Part shown: in pieces, positions 8,725 to 16,056 of the stretch
Layout: every line of letters begins with the position of its first letter
How positions within the stretch are numbered: the first letter of the stretch is position 1
NCBI GenBank assembly: GCA_035622175.1
Contig: DASPVV010000131.1
Location: 1-16,422, forward strand
Length of the DNA: 16,422 nt
Source: JAFAGX01 sp035622175
GTDB taxonomy: Bacteria > Acidobacteriota > Terriglobia > Terriglobales > Acidobacteriaceae
Direction of reading: 5' to 3'
The notes under the pieces: model-generated
What the model saw: the letters and a program-made list of their open reading frames with translations, nothing else
Told to the model about the DNA's origin: nothing
The model's database searches: none
Made by a program: the position numbers and the translations under genes

Positions 8725-8868
8725 ATGCCAGCGTGTTGGCGGGCCAATCAGACTACGGGTGTTGGTCGGTGGTCAAAAATGTTGTCGGAGGTGTCAGTCG
8801 AGCTCCCTTCTATCCTGCGAAAAGAGGAACTTCTCATCGTGCTGCGACACCCGCAACTAGCCAACTAG
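8725..8868 (+). CDS. Possible small ORF, 47 residues
   Basis: An ATG at 8725 follows GGAGGTGG (8713-8720) at good spacing and opens 47 codons ending in TAG at 8866-8868. It begins 61 bases after the molybdoenzyme stop and could be a third gene of that operon. The product has no signal peptide, and its C-terminal half (about 24-42) looks like an amphipathic helix with an LRKEELLIVLR core. I recognise no family. The stop lies inside a tandem duplication. Evidence is limited to the ribosome binding site and position. Confidence 0.3.
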   Translation: MPACWRANQTTGVGRWSKMLSEVSVELPSILRKEELLIVLRHPQLAN

Positions 8869-8889
8869 CAAGGCAAGCCAAGGCAAGCC
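8854..8889. repeat. Two adjacent short tandem duplications
   Basis: CAACTAGC occurs twice in a row (8854-8861, 8862-8869), immediately followed by two exact copies of AAGGCAAGCC (8870-8879, 8880-8889). Both look like slipped-strand duplications. They end five bases before the promoter of the S53 peptidase gene. Confidence 0.85.
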
Positions 8890-8893
8890 GCTG

Positions 8894-8922
8894 TTGACTC
8901 AGCCTCCACACGGGCGTAGAAT
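8894..8922 (+). promoter_or_regulatory. Sigma70-type promoter for the S53 peptidase
   Basis: TTGACT (8894-8899) and TAGAAT (8917-8922) each match five of six consensus bases and are separated by exactly 17 bases. Transcription would begin near 8929, leaving a leader of about 98 bases before the ATG at 9027. This is the best promoter match in the window. Confidence 0.6.
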
Positions 8923-8932
8923 CAGCCCGCGA

Positions 8933-8952
8933 ATTGGGAGAGCTCTCTCAAT
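8933..8952. promoter_or_regulatory. 20-bp palindrome just after the predicted transcription start (operator candidate)
   Basis: ATTGGGAGAG (8933-8942) meets CTCTCTCAAT (8943-8952) with no spacer. Nine of ten positions are complementary and the tenth is a G-T pair. It lies at about +5 to +24 of the predicted transcript, a typical place for a repressor site. In RNA it could also form a hairpin once the central bases open as a loop. Confidence 0.45.
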
Positions 8953-9026
8953 CCCACCTTCGATTCTCCTAAGCTATCGGCTAAAGAAAGCGTATCCCAT
9001 CAGCTCAGCACGTCCACGGAGGGACA

Positions 9027-11072
9027 ATGTCCAAAAACACATTCAAGTTTCAGTACTTCGCTCTAAGCCTTGTGCTTGTTAGTTCAATCCTTGGAGGGGC
9101 TCGCATTGCCTATTCGGCTACCGGCCAGTTGATCAAGAATAATACGCCTCCATTCGTCCGAACCGCCCCCGAACTTGGTCTGGCCGACCCATCCCAGACT
9201 ATAGAGATAACGGTCTGGCTGAAGGTTCACAATCGGCAACAACTTGATTCGGTTGCGGAGGACCTCTATGATCCCACTTCGCTGCATTATCGCGATTGGT
9301 TGAGTTTCTCTCAAATCGCGGCCGACTACGGCCCCACGGCGCAAGAGGCCAAGACGGTTAAGGAGTTCCTGTCGGCTCACGACCTGTCCATAACGCTGGC
9401 CGATCCTAACAACTTTTTCGTTCGGGCACGAGGCACCATCGCACAGGTTTCTGCCGCATTCCGCGTTCAACTGCGCAACTTCAACGTAAGGGGAACGGTA
9501 GTGCGCGCAAACACAACGGATCCTTATATCGAAGGTGCCGCCGCTCCCTTCGTGCATCTCGTTTCGGGACTTAGCAATCAGCAATCTGAGAATCTTCCCA
9601 TTCAGAGGTACACTCCCCCAGCCCCCCCGTCTTCCCTCGAATCGCCCGCCGCGGCTCCATCCACGTCGCCACTGAATTCTTTTTTCGCTTCGAATTGTTT
9701 CCAGGGTCCGGTGACGGACGTGCTTACCACCAACGGCGGACTGCCGGCTGCTACCTACACGGGCAACTTGTATGACAGTACAAACATCGGCGGCTGCGGG
9801 TATACTCCGCCTGAAATCCACACGGCTTACAACCTCTCCGCGCTGTACAAGGAAGGCTATGACGGGAACGGCCAAACCATCGTCATTTTCGAAATCTGCA
9901 ATACGGCTACCATCCAGTCAGATGCTAACGCGTTCTCGGCGCAGTTCGGCTTGCCCGCTCTTACCTCCGCGAACTTCAGCGTCATCGGTTATCCTGTTCT
10001 CTCCCCCTGCGACTACCCGTCCGTCGAGGAGAGTCTCGATGTGGAATGGGCGCATGCTATCGCGCCAGGGGCTAACATCGTTGTCCTGGTGACGCCTAAT
10101 ATCGAGACCGATTCCGGGTTTGCTCAAGACATCGACGTCGCCCTCCTCTACACCGTGGCTAACCATTTGGGCAATGTGATGTCGTTCAGCTACGGCGCGC
10201 CAGAGATCTTCCTCGCGCCCGCCGACCTCGATGAGACAAACCTTCTCGCCCAGATGGCAGCTGTCTCCGGTGTTTCGGCGGACTTCGCTTCAGGAGATGA
10301 TGGCGATTATACGGAATTCGGAATCCCTGCCACGGTCTTGTATCCAGCATCTACGCAGTACGGGACCGCCGTGGGTGGCATTTCTCTCGCGTTGAATAGC
10401 AGCAACGCGATCGAGTGGCAGTCCGGATGGGGTACCAATCTCAACACTCTGGATGAATATGGCCTCGTGTCGGATCCCCCGCAGGGCTCTTTCTTCGGCG
10501 GTTCCGGCGGAGGTAGCAGTGGGTTTTTCTTGAAACCGGACTTCCAGCACCGGTTAGCCGGGAGTTTTCGTCGGCTGCCTGATATCTCCTGGATTGCTGA
10601 TCCGTACACCGGGGTTGTGGTCGACCTAACAGACAATGGGGTCTATCCGCCTCGGGAATGGTTCCCTATCGGAGGCACGAGTGTGGCTACTCCCATGTTC
10701 TCGGCTCTGTGGGCGATTGCGAACCAAGAGGCTGGCACAGCACTCGGCCAAGCCGCTCGGTATGTGTATTCCATGCCGTCTTCGACCATTACAGATATCG
10801 TTCCCTTTGGGTCGAGCACGAATGTGACCGGGACCATCACGGATGCGTCCGGGCTTACGTCCTACAGTGCCTCCGATCTAGCTCAGCCGCTCGACGGCAC
10901 AACGGTTTTCTACGACGCGCTTTGGAATGTACCCCTGAACCAGGGCTTGGTCAATCTCGTCACATTCGGCACGGATACTCATCTGAAAACTGCACCCGGT
11001 TGGGACGATGTAACCGGAGTTGGAGTGCCCAAGCCGAAAAGGTTCGCAGATTTCTTTAAACCTGCGCCCTAG
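9027..11072 (+). CDS. Secreted S53 family peptidase (sedolisin/kumamolisin type) with activation prodomain
   Basis: 681 residues. A signal peptide (hydrophobic 11-30) is followed by a pro-kumamolisin activation domain (about 40-195), a Pro/Ala/Ser-rich linker (about 198-220) and the catalytic domain. The Ser-Glu-Asp machinery is visible: E334 and D338 in EESLD, the oxyanion Asp424 in SGDDG, and the nucleophile S552 in GGTSVATP. The GWDDVTGVG stretch near the C-terminus matches the conserved end of the family that contributes to calcium binding. The enzyme is expected to self-cleave its prodomain at low pH and degrade protein outside the cell. The start is supported by GGAGGG at 9018-9023. The gene has its own promoter and palindrome upstream and appears monocistronic. 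Confidence 0.95.
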   Translation: MSKNTFKFQYFALSLVLVSSILGGARIAYSATGQLIKNNTPPFVRTAPELGLADPSQTIEITVWLKVHNRQQLDSVAEDLYDPTSLHYRDWLSFSQIAADYGPTAQEAKTVKEFLSAHDLSITLADPNNFFVRARGTIAQVSAAFRVQLRNFNVRGTVVRANTTDPYIEGAAAPFVHLVSGLSNQQSENLPIQRYTPPAPPSSLESPAAAPSTSPLNSFFASNCFQGPVTDVLTTNGGLPAATYTGNLYDSTNIGGCGYTPPEIHTAYNLSALYKEGYDGNGQTIVIFEICNTATIQSDANAFSAQFGLPALTSANFSVIGYPVLSPCDYPSVEESLDVEWAHAIAPGANIVVLVTPNIETDSGFAQDIDVALLYTVANHLGNVMSFSYGAPEIFLAPADLDETNLLAQMAAVSGVSADFASGDDGDYTEFGIPATVLYPASTQYGTAVGGISLALNSSNAIEWQSGWGTNLNTLDEYGLVSDPPQGSFFGGSGGGSSGFFLKPDFQHRLAGSFRRLPDISWIADPYTGVVVDLTDNGVYPPREWFPIGGTSVATPMFSALWAIANQEAGTALGQAARYVYSMPSSTITDIVPFGSSTNVTGTITDASGLTSYSASDLAQPLDGTTVFYDALWNVPLNQGLVNLVTFGTDTHLKTAPGWDDVTGVGVPKPKRFADFFKPAP

Positions 11073-11082
11073 CTCGCCTCGA

Positions 11083-11128
11083 GTCGGGCCCGACGATCAA
11101 CTCGACCTGATGCTCCGTCGCGTTGATC
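11083..11128 (+). repeat. Perfect palindrome followed by a long hairpin after the S53 gene
   Basis: GTCGGGCCCGAC (11083-11094) is a perfect 12-bp palindrome. Directly next to it, GATCAAC-T-CGAC (11095-11106) pairs with GTCG-C-GTTGATC (11117-11128), eleven pairs with one mismatch around a ten-base loop. No T run follows, so this is not a classical intrinsic terminator. It could stall or protect the 3' end of the peptidase transcript. Confidence 0.5.
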
Positions 11129-11169
11129 CCGTTCGTATTACGCCAACAATGAGAGCTGTGCCGCGGGTA

Positions 11170-11212
11170 GAGCAAAAAGGAATGTGCGGAGTGAGTCCAT
11201 CCACTCCGCACA
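11170..11212 (-). terminator. Rho-independent terminator of the epoxide hydrolase gene
   Basis: TGTGCGGAGTG (11183-11193) and CACTCCGCACA (11202-11212) form an eleven-base-pair perfect stem with an eight-base loop. Read on the minus strand, the stem is followed by TTCCTTTTTGC (revcomp of 11172-11182), a T-rich tract. It lies 30 bp past the stop of the minus-strand epoxide hydrolase. A second hairpin (11231-11257: GGCAA-GCCGC against GCGGC-TC-TTGCC) straddles that stop codon. Confidence 0.7.
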
Positions 11213-11241
11213 ACGTTGATCAATTTGCGCGGCAAGCCGCA

Positions 11242-12489
11242 CTACGCGGCTCTTGCCAGCTTGCGGAGCGACCTGAAGCCCGAGCGAACCTCTTCTGAAA
11301 ACAGTTGTGGCTGCTCCCAGGCTGCAAAGTGGCCCCCTTTCTCGAGCTTGTTGTAATGGATGAGTTTGGGATATGCCCGCTCTGCCCAACTCCGCGGTGC
11401 GGGATACAGTTCGTCAGGAAAGACGCTCACGGCAACCGGGATGGAGACGCCTTTGGCATTGAAAAACCCGAGTTTGCCCCAATTCTCCCAATAGAGACGG
11501 GCGCCAGAAAGCGCGGTGTTCGTCAACCAGGCGATCGTAATATTGTCAAGGATGTCGTCGCGCGTGAGGCCTTCGGATTCTCCCTTAAAGACACGTGAGA
11601 TCAACTCGTAGCTGCTCGCGTCGTGATCAAGGAAATAAGCCGCCAAGCCAACGGGTGAATCTACGATTCCGTATAATGTCTGCGGTCGCAGCCCCATCTG
11701 GTACCCGTAGGCGATTCCCTTTTGATATTCGAACTGCAAACGCTGGTAAGCGACCTTCTCATCGGCTGAGAGGCCCGATGGAGCCGGCGCACCGGAAAAA
11801 GCCGCTTGGTCAATGTCGACGGGAAAGATGCCAGGCATGTTGGTGTGAATGCCGAGCAACTCCGGAGGCGCCTGCAGGCCCATCTGATCGACGATAACCG
11901 CACCCCAATCGCCCCCTTGCGCCACAAATTGCGTGTATCCAAGGCGTTTCATCAGTACGACCCAGGCACGCGCGATGTGGGGAACATCCCAGCCGGTGGT
12001 GGTCGGCTTGCCTGAAAACCCGTAGCCTGGCATGGATGGAATCACCAGATGGAAAGCGTCCGATGCGCTCGCGCCATGCGCTGTGGGATTGGTGAGTGGA
12101 TCGACAATCTTCAATTGCTCGATGATCGAGCCGGGCCATCCGTGGGTAACGATCAGCGGCAACGCATTTTCATGTTTCGAACGAACGTGAATGAAATGAA
12201 TGTCTAGTCCATCGATCTCGGTGATGAAGTGCGGCAGGTCGTTCAGCCTCGCCTCGACTTTGTGCCAGTCGTAATCTGTCGCCCAATAGTGGGCGAGTGC
12301 CTGAATCGTCGCCAGCTGCACGCCTTGCGATGCATCTGCGACCGTTTCCCGTTCGGGCCACTTGGTTGCCTTAATGCGCGTACGCAATTCGTTAAGTTGT
12401 GCTTCCGGAAAATTCACTTGGAAGGGACGAATCCCTTTTTTCTCAGATACTTGCTTGCTGCCTCCTGGTGCGCCAATGGTTGGTGTCAC
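11242..12489 (-). CDS. Epoxide hydrolase, alpha/beta-hydrolase fold with EHN N-terminal domain
   Basis: 415 residues. The N-terminal part (about 21-130) fits the epoxide hydrolase N-terminal domain (PF06441). HGWPG (116-120) is the oxyanion-hole signature. The nucleophile is D194 in QGGDWG, and the catalytic His is H387 in GGHFAAWE. A supporting acid is likely in the FPDE segment (357-360), and Y333 is a candidate ring-opening Tyr. The expected reaction is conversion of an epoxide to a vicinal diol through an ester intermediate. No signal peptide is seen, so it is probably cytoplasmic. The start codon is GTG (12489-12487), well supported by AAAGGAGG five bases upstream. Length matches microsomal-type bacterial homologues. 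Confidence 0.94.
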   Translation of the reverse strand: MTPTIGAPGGSKQVSEKKGIRPFQVNFPEAQLNELRTRIKATKWPERETVADASQGVQLATIQALAHYWATDYDWHKVEARLNDLPHFITEIDGLDIHFIHVRSKHENALPLIVTHGWPGSIIEQLKIVDPLTNPTAHGASASDAFHLVIPSMPGYGFSGKPTTTGWDVPHIARAWVVLMKRLGYTQFVAQGGDWGAVIVDQMGLQAPPELLGIHTNMPGIFPVDIDQAAFSGAPAPSGLSADEKVAYQRLQFEYQKGIAYGYQMGLRPQTLYGIVDSPVGLAAYFLDHDASSYELISRVFKGESEGLTRDDILDNITIAWLTNTALSGARLYWENWGKLGFFNAKGVSIPVAVSVFPDELYPAPRSWAERAYPKLIHYNKLEKGGHFAAWEQPQLFSEEVRSGFRSLRKLARAA

Positions 12490-12604
12490 CGTGTCCTCCT
12501 TTTGCGTAGTTTTAGTTCGGTTTTCGTTGGATGCGTAACTGAGTCAGATCGTTGTTGGCCTTCGTAGCTTGCTGAACCCTAACTCTGGTCGACGAAAAGA
12601 CGTG

Positions 12605-12641
12605 CAACCCGAAACTTCGGTTGTGCCGAGGGGAATCGGCA
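12605..12641 (-). terminator. Pair of adjacent hairpins, possible terminator after the DUF6582-like gene
   Basis: CAACC-C-GAA (12605-12613) pairs with TTCGGTTG (12616-12623) apart from one bulged C. TGCCGA (12624-12629) pairs with TCGGCA (12636-12641). On the minus strand they lie 35-70 bases past the stop of the 148-residue gene and are followed by CACGTCTTTTC, a weak T tract. This could be termination or only structured RNA. Confidence 0.35.
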
Positions 12642-12675
12642 TCGTCTAAAAAAGCACAGGACTGAGACTCCCAGC

Positions 12676-13122
12676 TTAGCCAGCTTTGTGCTTACGCCGC
12701 CTGGTCGCGGCAGCCTTAGCTTCTTCTTCTTCCAGCACGCCATACGCACGTTTTGTATCGACGGCCTTCGCGGCGATCTCCTTGAGCTCGCCGCGCTCGC
12801 GTTTCGTCTCAACAGCCTGGGCCGCGTGTTCTTTTCGATTGTGCTGCGGATGAACGCCGAGTTGGTGCCAATTGGCCTCGGAGAGATCCACATTGTAGTA
12901 TTTGGCGGCCTTTTCGATATTCGCGAACGCTAAAGCCCGATCCACATCGGAGACGTCGATGACTTGATCGAATCGTGCGGCGGCGTTGCACACATGGTGT
13001 GCATCCGTCAGCGGTTCTTTGCGCTGCTTCGGAAAGGCGAAAACGGTGTCAGGTAGGTTGCTTCGCATGGTAAGGTCACCATGCTCTTCAAAAGGTTCCC
13101 AAGTTGCTTTGACAGCTGTCAT
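12676..13122 (-). CDS. DUF6582-like protein with a charged repetitive C-terminus
   Basis: 148 residues, soluble and highly charged. Residues about 22-80 carry the pattern I associate with DUF6582: FAFPKQRKEPLTDAHHV, then AARFDQV and a short helix ending AAKYYNV. No biochemical function is known to me. The C-terminal tail is repetitive: AAQAVETKRERGELKE (100-115) and AAKAVDTKRAYGVLEE (117-132) align residue for residue, then a third, degenerate basic copy ends the protein. The tail suggests nucleic-acid or coiled-coil interaction, which is inference. The start at 13122 is backed by GGAGGT five bases upstream. The epoxide hydrolase follows 186 bp downstream on the same strand, probably a separate unit given the hairpins and the strong site before its GTG. 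Confidence 0.8.
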   Translation of the reverse strand: MTAVKATWEPFEEHGDLTMRSNLPDTVFAFPKQRKEPLTDAHHVCNAAARFDQVIDVSDVDRALAFANIEKAAKYYNVDLSEANWHQLGVHPQHNRKEHAAQAVETKRERGELKEIAAKAVDTKRAYGVLEEEEAKAAATRRRKHKAG

Positions 13123-13315
13123 CCCGCACCTCCAACCCTATTATCTAGCACATCAAGACCCAAAAAGGGCTGTCATCTTTGGCCGCAGTGACCGGCCTGA
13201 CCCTAAGAGGTTCGCCTACACACCCATTCGAAAACACGACGGGCGTTCTGGGCCGATCGTAGAACGCTCTACGCGAAAATCTCCCCTCCCTTGCGACTAC
13301 GCGGACGCGCCATAT

Positions 13316-13686
13316 AGGCAATGACCCGAACGTTCAGCGCTACGATCCAGATCTCTGGACCGACGAGTTTTACCTTCTCCATCACCCCAGTCAGGCTGAA
13401 ATCCAAAGCGATCTCTTCTACGACTACTGAAAGAATGTGGACGCCTATCCGAAGTGGCAGGCATGGATGCGCGTGAAACGCCACGGCTGCTCGTGATCAG
13501 GGCAAGTACGACCTCTCGTTTGATCTCGGAGAAGCCGAGCGCTACCGCAACGACGTGCACGGTGCAGAGGTTCACGTTCTCAACGCCGGTCATTTTGCAT
13601 CAGACACGGCAGCGTACTTGATGGCAGGTATGCGCTTGAGGTTCAGAGATCGACGCGCTGGTCGAGCCAAGAAGTTCGCAAAGTAG
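13316..13686 (+). pseudogene. Decayed C-terminal remnant of an alpha/beta hydrolase
   Basis: Plus-strand reading recovers an ordered hydrolase C-terminus only when frames are switched. DPDLWTDEFYLL through QSDLFYDY lies in one frame and meets a TGA at 13428-13430 where homologues typically have Arg (CGA). The frame continues to YPKWQAWMR. From 13475 a second frame gives ETPRLLVI, and from 13501 a third gives GKYDLSFDL through VLNAGHFA. The last holds the catalytic-acid motif (Asp at 13510-13512) and the catalytic His (13591-13593). EIDALV and a short basic tail ending at TAG 13684-13686 follow. One nonsense change and at least two frameshifts rule out a working product. The nucleophile-bearing N-terminal two thirds are absent: nothing similar is seen in 13123-13315. 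Confidence 0.75.
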
Positions 13687-13788
13687 AGGGACAATTGCCG
13701 TGAGGATTCTTCCATCATAACGACCACACGTAGGCAATCTGGAGAAGGAAAGGATTAAGATAAGGATTGAGCTCATTGCACATTGCAC

Positions 13789-14868
13789 ATGTCTAGCCGC
13801 AACCCTGTTCTGAGTATCGATGAATACCTGCGTGAGCGGCTTATGCCCGTGGAAGGTGCGATTCCGCATATCTCCGGCATCGAGATGTTCGGGAATTCGA
13901 TTCCTGCCGGAAACGTCGGTGGTGACCTTTATGAGTACATCAATTTTCAACAGCGTTACGATATCGACGCACGGATTCAGCAGGCTCAACGCCTTTCAAA
14001 AGAGTTTCTCGAACCGCTTGCTCCCGGTGCCGCGGCACGTAATTCTGTCGACGACCACGTGCGGTGGCTGAAAACAACGCCCGGCTACAGGCCCGAGATG
14101 GAAGCAGAGTATCGATTCGCCAGGAGCTCCGAGGAGGTGCGGGTTGCGGAAGAGCTGCATAATCTGTATTCGACGGCGGGTGTTCTGTTGGCAGATGCAC
14201 AGGGGCACGGGATTATTGCAGCCAAGATCGCATCGACAGTGCATGATACATTCCATGCCTTGATGCTCACTGAACTGGATCGCTACGGCAGAACGACGCC
14301 CATGCTGCTTGAAAACATCAACCTGCGACTGGCGCAATCGGTCACCGCCCGCAACGCATTGGGAATCCTTGAGAAGGAAGATGCACGCGAAATCGCGACC
14401 ATGGTATACGGCGAAATCCGTCCCGGCGGAGATTTTCGTTTTGCGAATTTCGGGCATCCTCCACCGCTGCTGTTTTCGGCGGAGTATCGCAAGTTCATGA
14501 ACATCCATGAAAGCCGAATATTCTTTGCGCTCGGTTTGCAGATCCCCGGAGATCACCCCGATCGCAGGAAATACTACTCCTTGAACTCTCGGCAAGCAGA
14601 GTTCGACGCTTCAGATCTCGGTGAGATTACACTGATGAGTCCGGGAGATGTTTTGGTTCTCTATACCGACGGGGTTTACGACGGCAGCGACAAAAACGAT
14701 CGTGAGCAATTGGAATTGATCATGCGTGAGCACTACCGCGAGCCGGCGAAGGAGATCTGCAGCGCGTTGCTAAGTCATGCGGTAAGCCAAGATGACCGGC
14801 TCCGACAAAGCGGCGATGCGGACTTGATCGACGACAAGACCGTGTTTGTCGTCAAAAGAACAAGCTGA
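13789..14868 (+). CDS. SpoIIE/RsbU-type PP2C serine phosphatase
   Basis: 359 residues from the ATG at 13789; a TTG two codons earlier (13783) is possible, and neither has a clear Shine-Dalgarno. PP2C metal-site motifs appear in order: GNVGGDLYE (41-49, Asp46), ADAQGHG (135-141, Asp136), FANFGHPPPLL (219-228), LYTDGVYD (291-298, Asp294) and IDDKTVF (347-353, Asp349). This is the PF07228 domain, which dephosphorylates anti-anti-sigma factors in partner-switching pathways that release a sigma factor. There is no N-terminal GAF, PAS or response-regulator domain, so the signal input is not obvious. About 88 residues separate the first two motifs, against roughly 20 in RsbU, so a helical, charged insertion is present. 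No RsbV/RsbW-like partner lies nearby. Confidence 0.92.
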   Translation: MSSRNPVLSIDEYLRERLMPVEGAIPHISGIEMFGNSIPAGNVGGDLYEYINFQQRYDIDARIQQAQRLSKEFLEPLAPGAAARNSVDDHVRWLKTTPGYRPEMEAEYRFARSSEEVRVAEELHNLYSTAGVLLADAQGHGIIAAKIASTVHDTFHALMLTELDRYGRTTPMLLENINLRLAQSVTARNALGILEKEDAREIATMVYGEIRPGGDFRFANFGHPPPLLFSAEYRKFMNIHESRIFFALGLQIPGDHPDRRKYYSLNSRQAEFDASDLGEITLMSPGDVLVLYTDGVYDGSDKNDREQLELIMREHYREPAKEICSALLSHAVSQDDRLRQSGDADLIDDKTVFVVKRTS

Positions 14869-14947
14869 ATCGTCAACCAGCATAAACTCACGAAAAGCGT
14901 TCACGCAGGTGCATCTTACCGCACAGCGTCCGTTGTTTCTGTTCTCG

Positions 14948-15652
14948 TCAGGTGAAGAGCCGATTCTGAGCCTCAGCAATCTCAACGTGACGCGAACATT
15001 CATCGTCATCGTTGCCAACATGATTGATCCGCGTGCTCACCGGATAGCTTCGCATTGACTGGGCATCGTAAGGCTTCAACAATTCCGAGATCGCTGCGGC
15101 GTTCTGCATTCCGGGATCAAGCCACAAGTCATAGTTCTCGCGGTCGAGAATCACGGGCATCCGGTTGTGGATAGCTGCTGTCACGGTGTTGGGGGTAGTA
15201 GTCAAGATCGAACACGTTTTGATCCAGTGTCCTTCTGCATTCTTCCAGCCATCCCACAACCCAGCGAACGCGAACAACTCGCCGTCATTGACCTCGAAGC
15301 AGAATGGCTGCTTGGATATACCCGTCTTTTTCCATTCGTAAAAGCCATTAGCCGGAATCAGGCACCTGCGGAACTTCAGGGGATCGCGAAACGCTGGCTT
15401 CGTGGCGGCTGTTTCTGATTTTGCGTTGATCGTGCTCATCGCAACGGAAGGATCTTTCGCCCAGTGCGGAATGAGCCCCCATCGCATGAGCGAAACTCGG
15501 CGGATAGGCTCCTTCGGGTGCTGCCGGATCACCGGGACTTGCTGTGTGGGCGCGATGTTGTAACGCGGGTTCCAGTCGTCATCCCAAGGGGCACTGCCGA
15601 AGTATTCCTCGATGATTTCTTTTCGCCGCGACAATCGGTATCGTCCGCACAC
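14948..15652 (-). CDS. SOS response-associated peptidase (SRAP), abasic-site DNA-protein crosslink protein, YedK/HMCES family
   Basis: 234 residues from the GTG at 15652-15650. The frame opens further upstream (to 15730), but the family requires Cys at position 2 after Met removal, and V-C-G-R-Y-R fits only with this GTG as start. Active-site residues match E. coli YedK: Cys2, Asn76 in INAKSE, Glu106 in GFYEWKK, and His162 in AIHNRMP. The protein forms a thiazolidine link with abasic sites in single-stranded DNA, shielding them at replication forks. No Shine-Dalgarno precedes the GTG, and a CATAAT hexamer ends seven bases upstream (15660-15665), so the mRNA may be nearly leaderless. It converges with the phosphatase gene, 79 bp away. 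Confidence 0.93.
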   Translation of the reverse strand: MCGRYRLSRRKEIIEEYFGSAPWDDDWNPRYNIAPTQQVPVIRQHPKEPIRRVSLMRWGLIPHWAKDPSVAMSTINAKSETAATKPAFRDPLKFRRCLIPANGFYEWKKTGISKQPFCFEVNDGELFAFAGLWDGWKNAEGHWIKTCSILTTTPNTVTAAIHNRMPVILDRENYDLWLDPGMQNAAAISELLKPYDAQSMRSYPVSTRINHVGNDDDECSRHVEIAEAQNRLFT

Positions 15653-16056
15653 GGGGAAGATTATGACAGATTGATCACAACGCGGTCTCAGGCCAGGCCG
15701 GAACGCGACCGCAAGCTGGAAGCCGACCACTAACCGAGAACGTCACTCCTATCCTTGACGACAGCGGATGCCGCGCCAATTTTTGGGCTGGGGGATTCCA
15801 GCTTCCTCCTTCCAATGGCTTTTGCCAATACTCCCAGGGCTCTGTCCGGACGATTTCACCGTATACGACACAGGCGTCTCCGCGGATGCAAACTCTCCTT
15901 GGTCCTCGCGAACGAAGACCTTTGATTCGACAATTCTAGTATGCAAAGGCAGAATGGAAATGCCGCGCGAAGTACAGGCTTGAGACCGTGCTGCCCATCT
16001 GTTACAGTCTGGTTGGTTCGCGACAATAGTCCCCCCGAGAAAGAGAGGAATGCGCA
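15653..16056. other. 404-bp divergent spacer
   Basis: It lies between the SRAP gene (minus) and the VOC gene (plus). A 106-codon minus frame (15749-16069) fills much of it, but its only ATG overlaps the VOC start and it has no ribosome binding site. I see no recognisable gene. The CATAAT at 15660-15665 is a possible -10 box for SRAP. Confidence 0.5.

Noticed and set aside
7881..8747. 288-codon minus-strand open frame
   Set aside because: It is antisense to the molybdoenzyme, whose Tat signal, Mo ligand and family motifs are clear. The minus product has no recognisable features.
9084..9875. 263-codon minus-strand open frame
   Set aside because: Antisense shadow of the S53 peptidase prodomain and linker.
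15653..15730. Longer start for the SRAP protein
   Set aside because: The family needs Cys at position 2; an N-terminal extension would block the active site.
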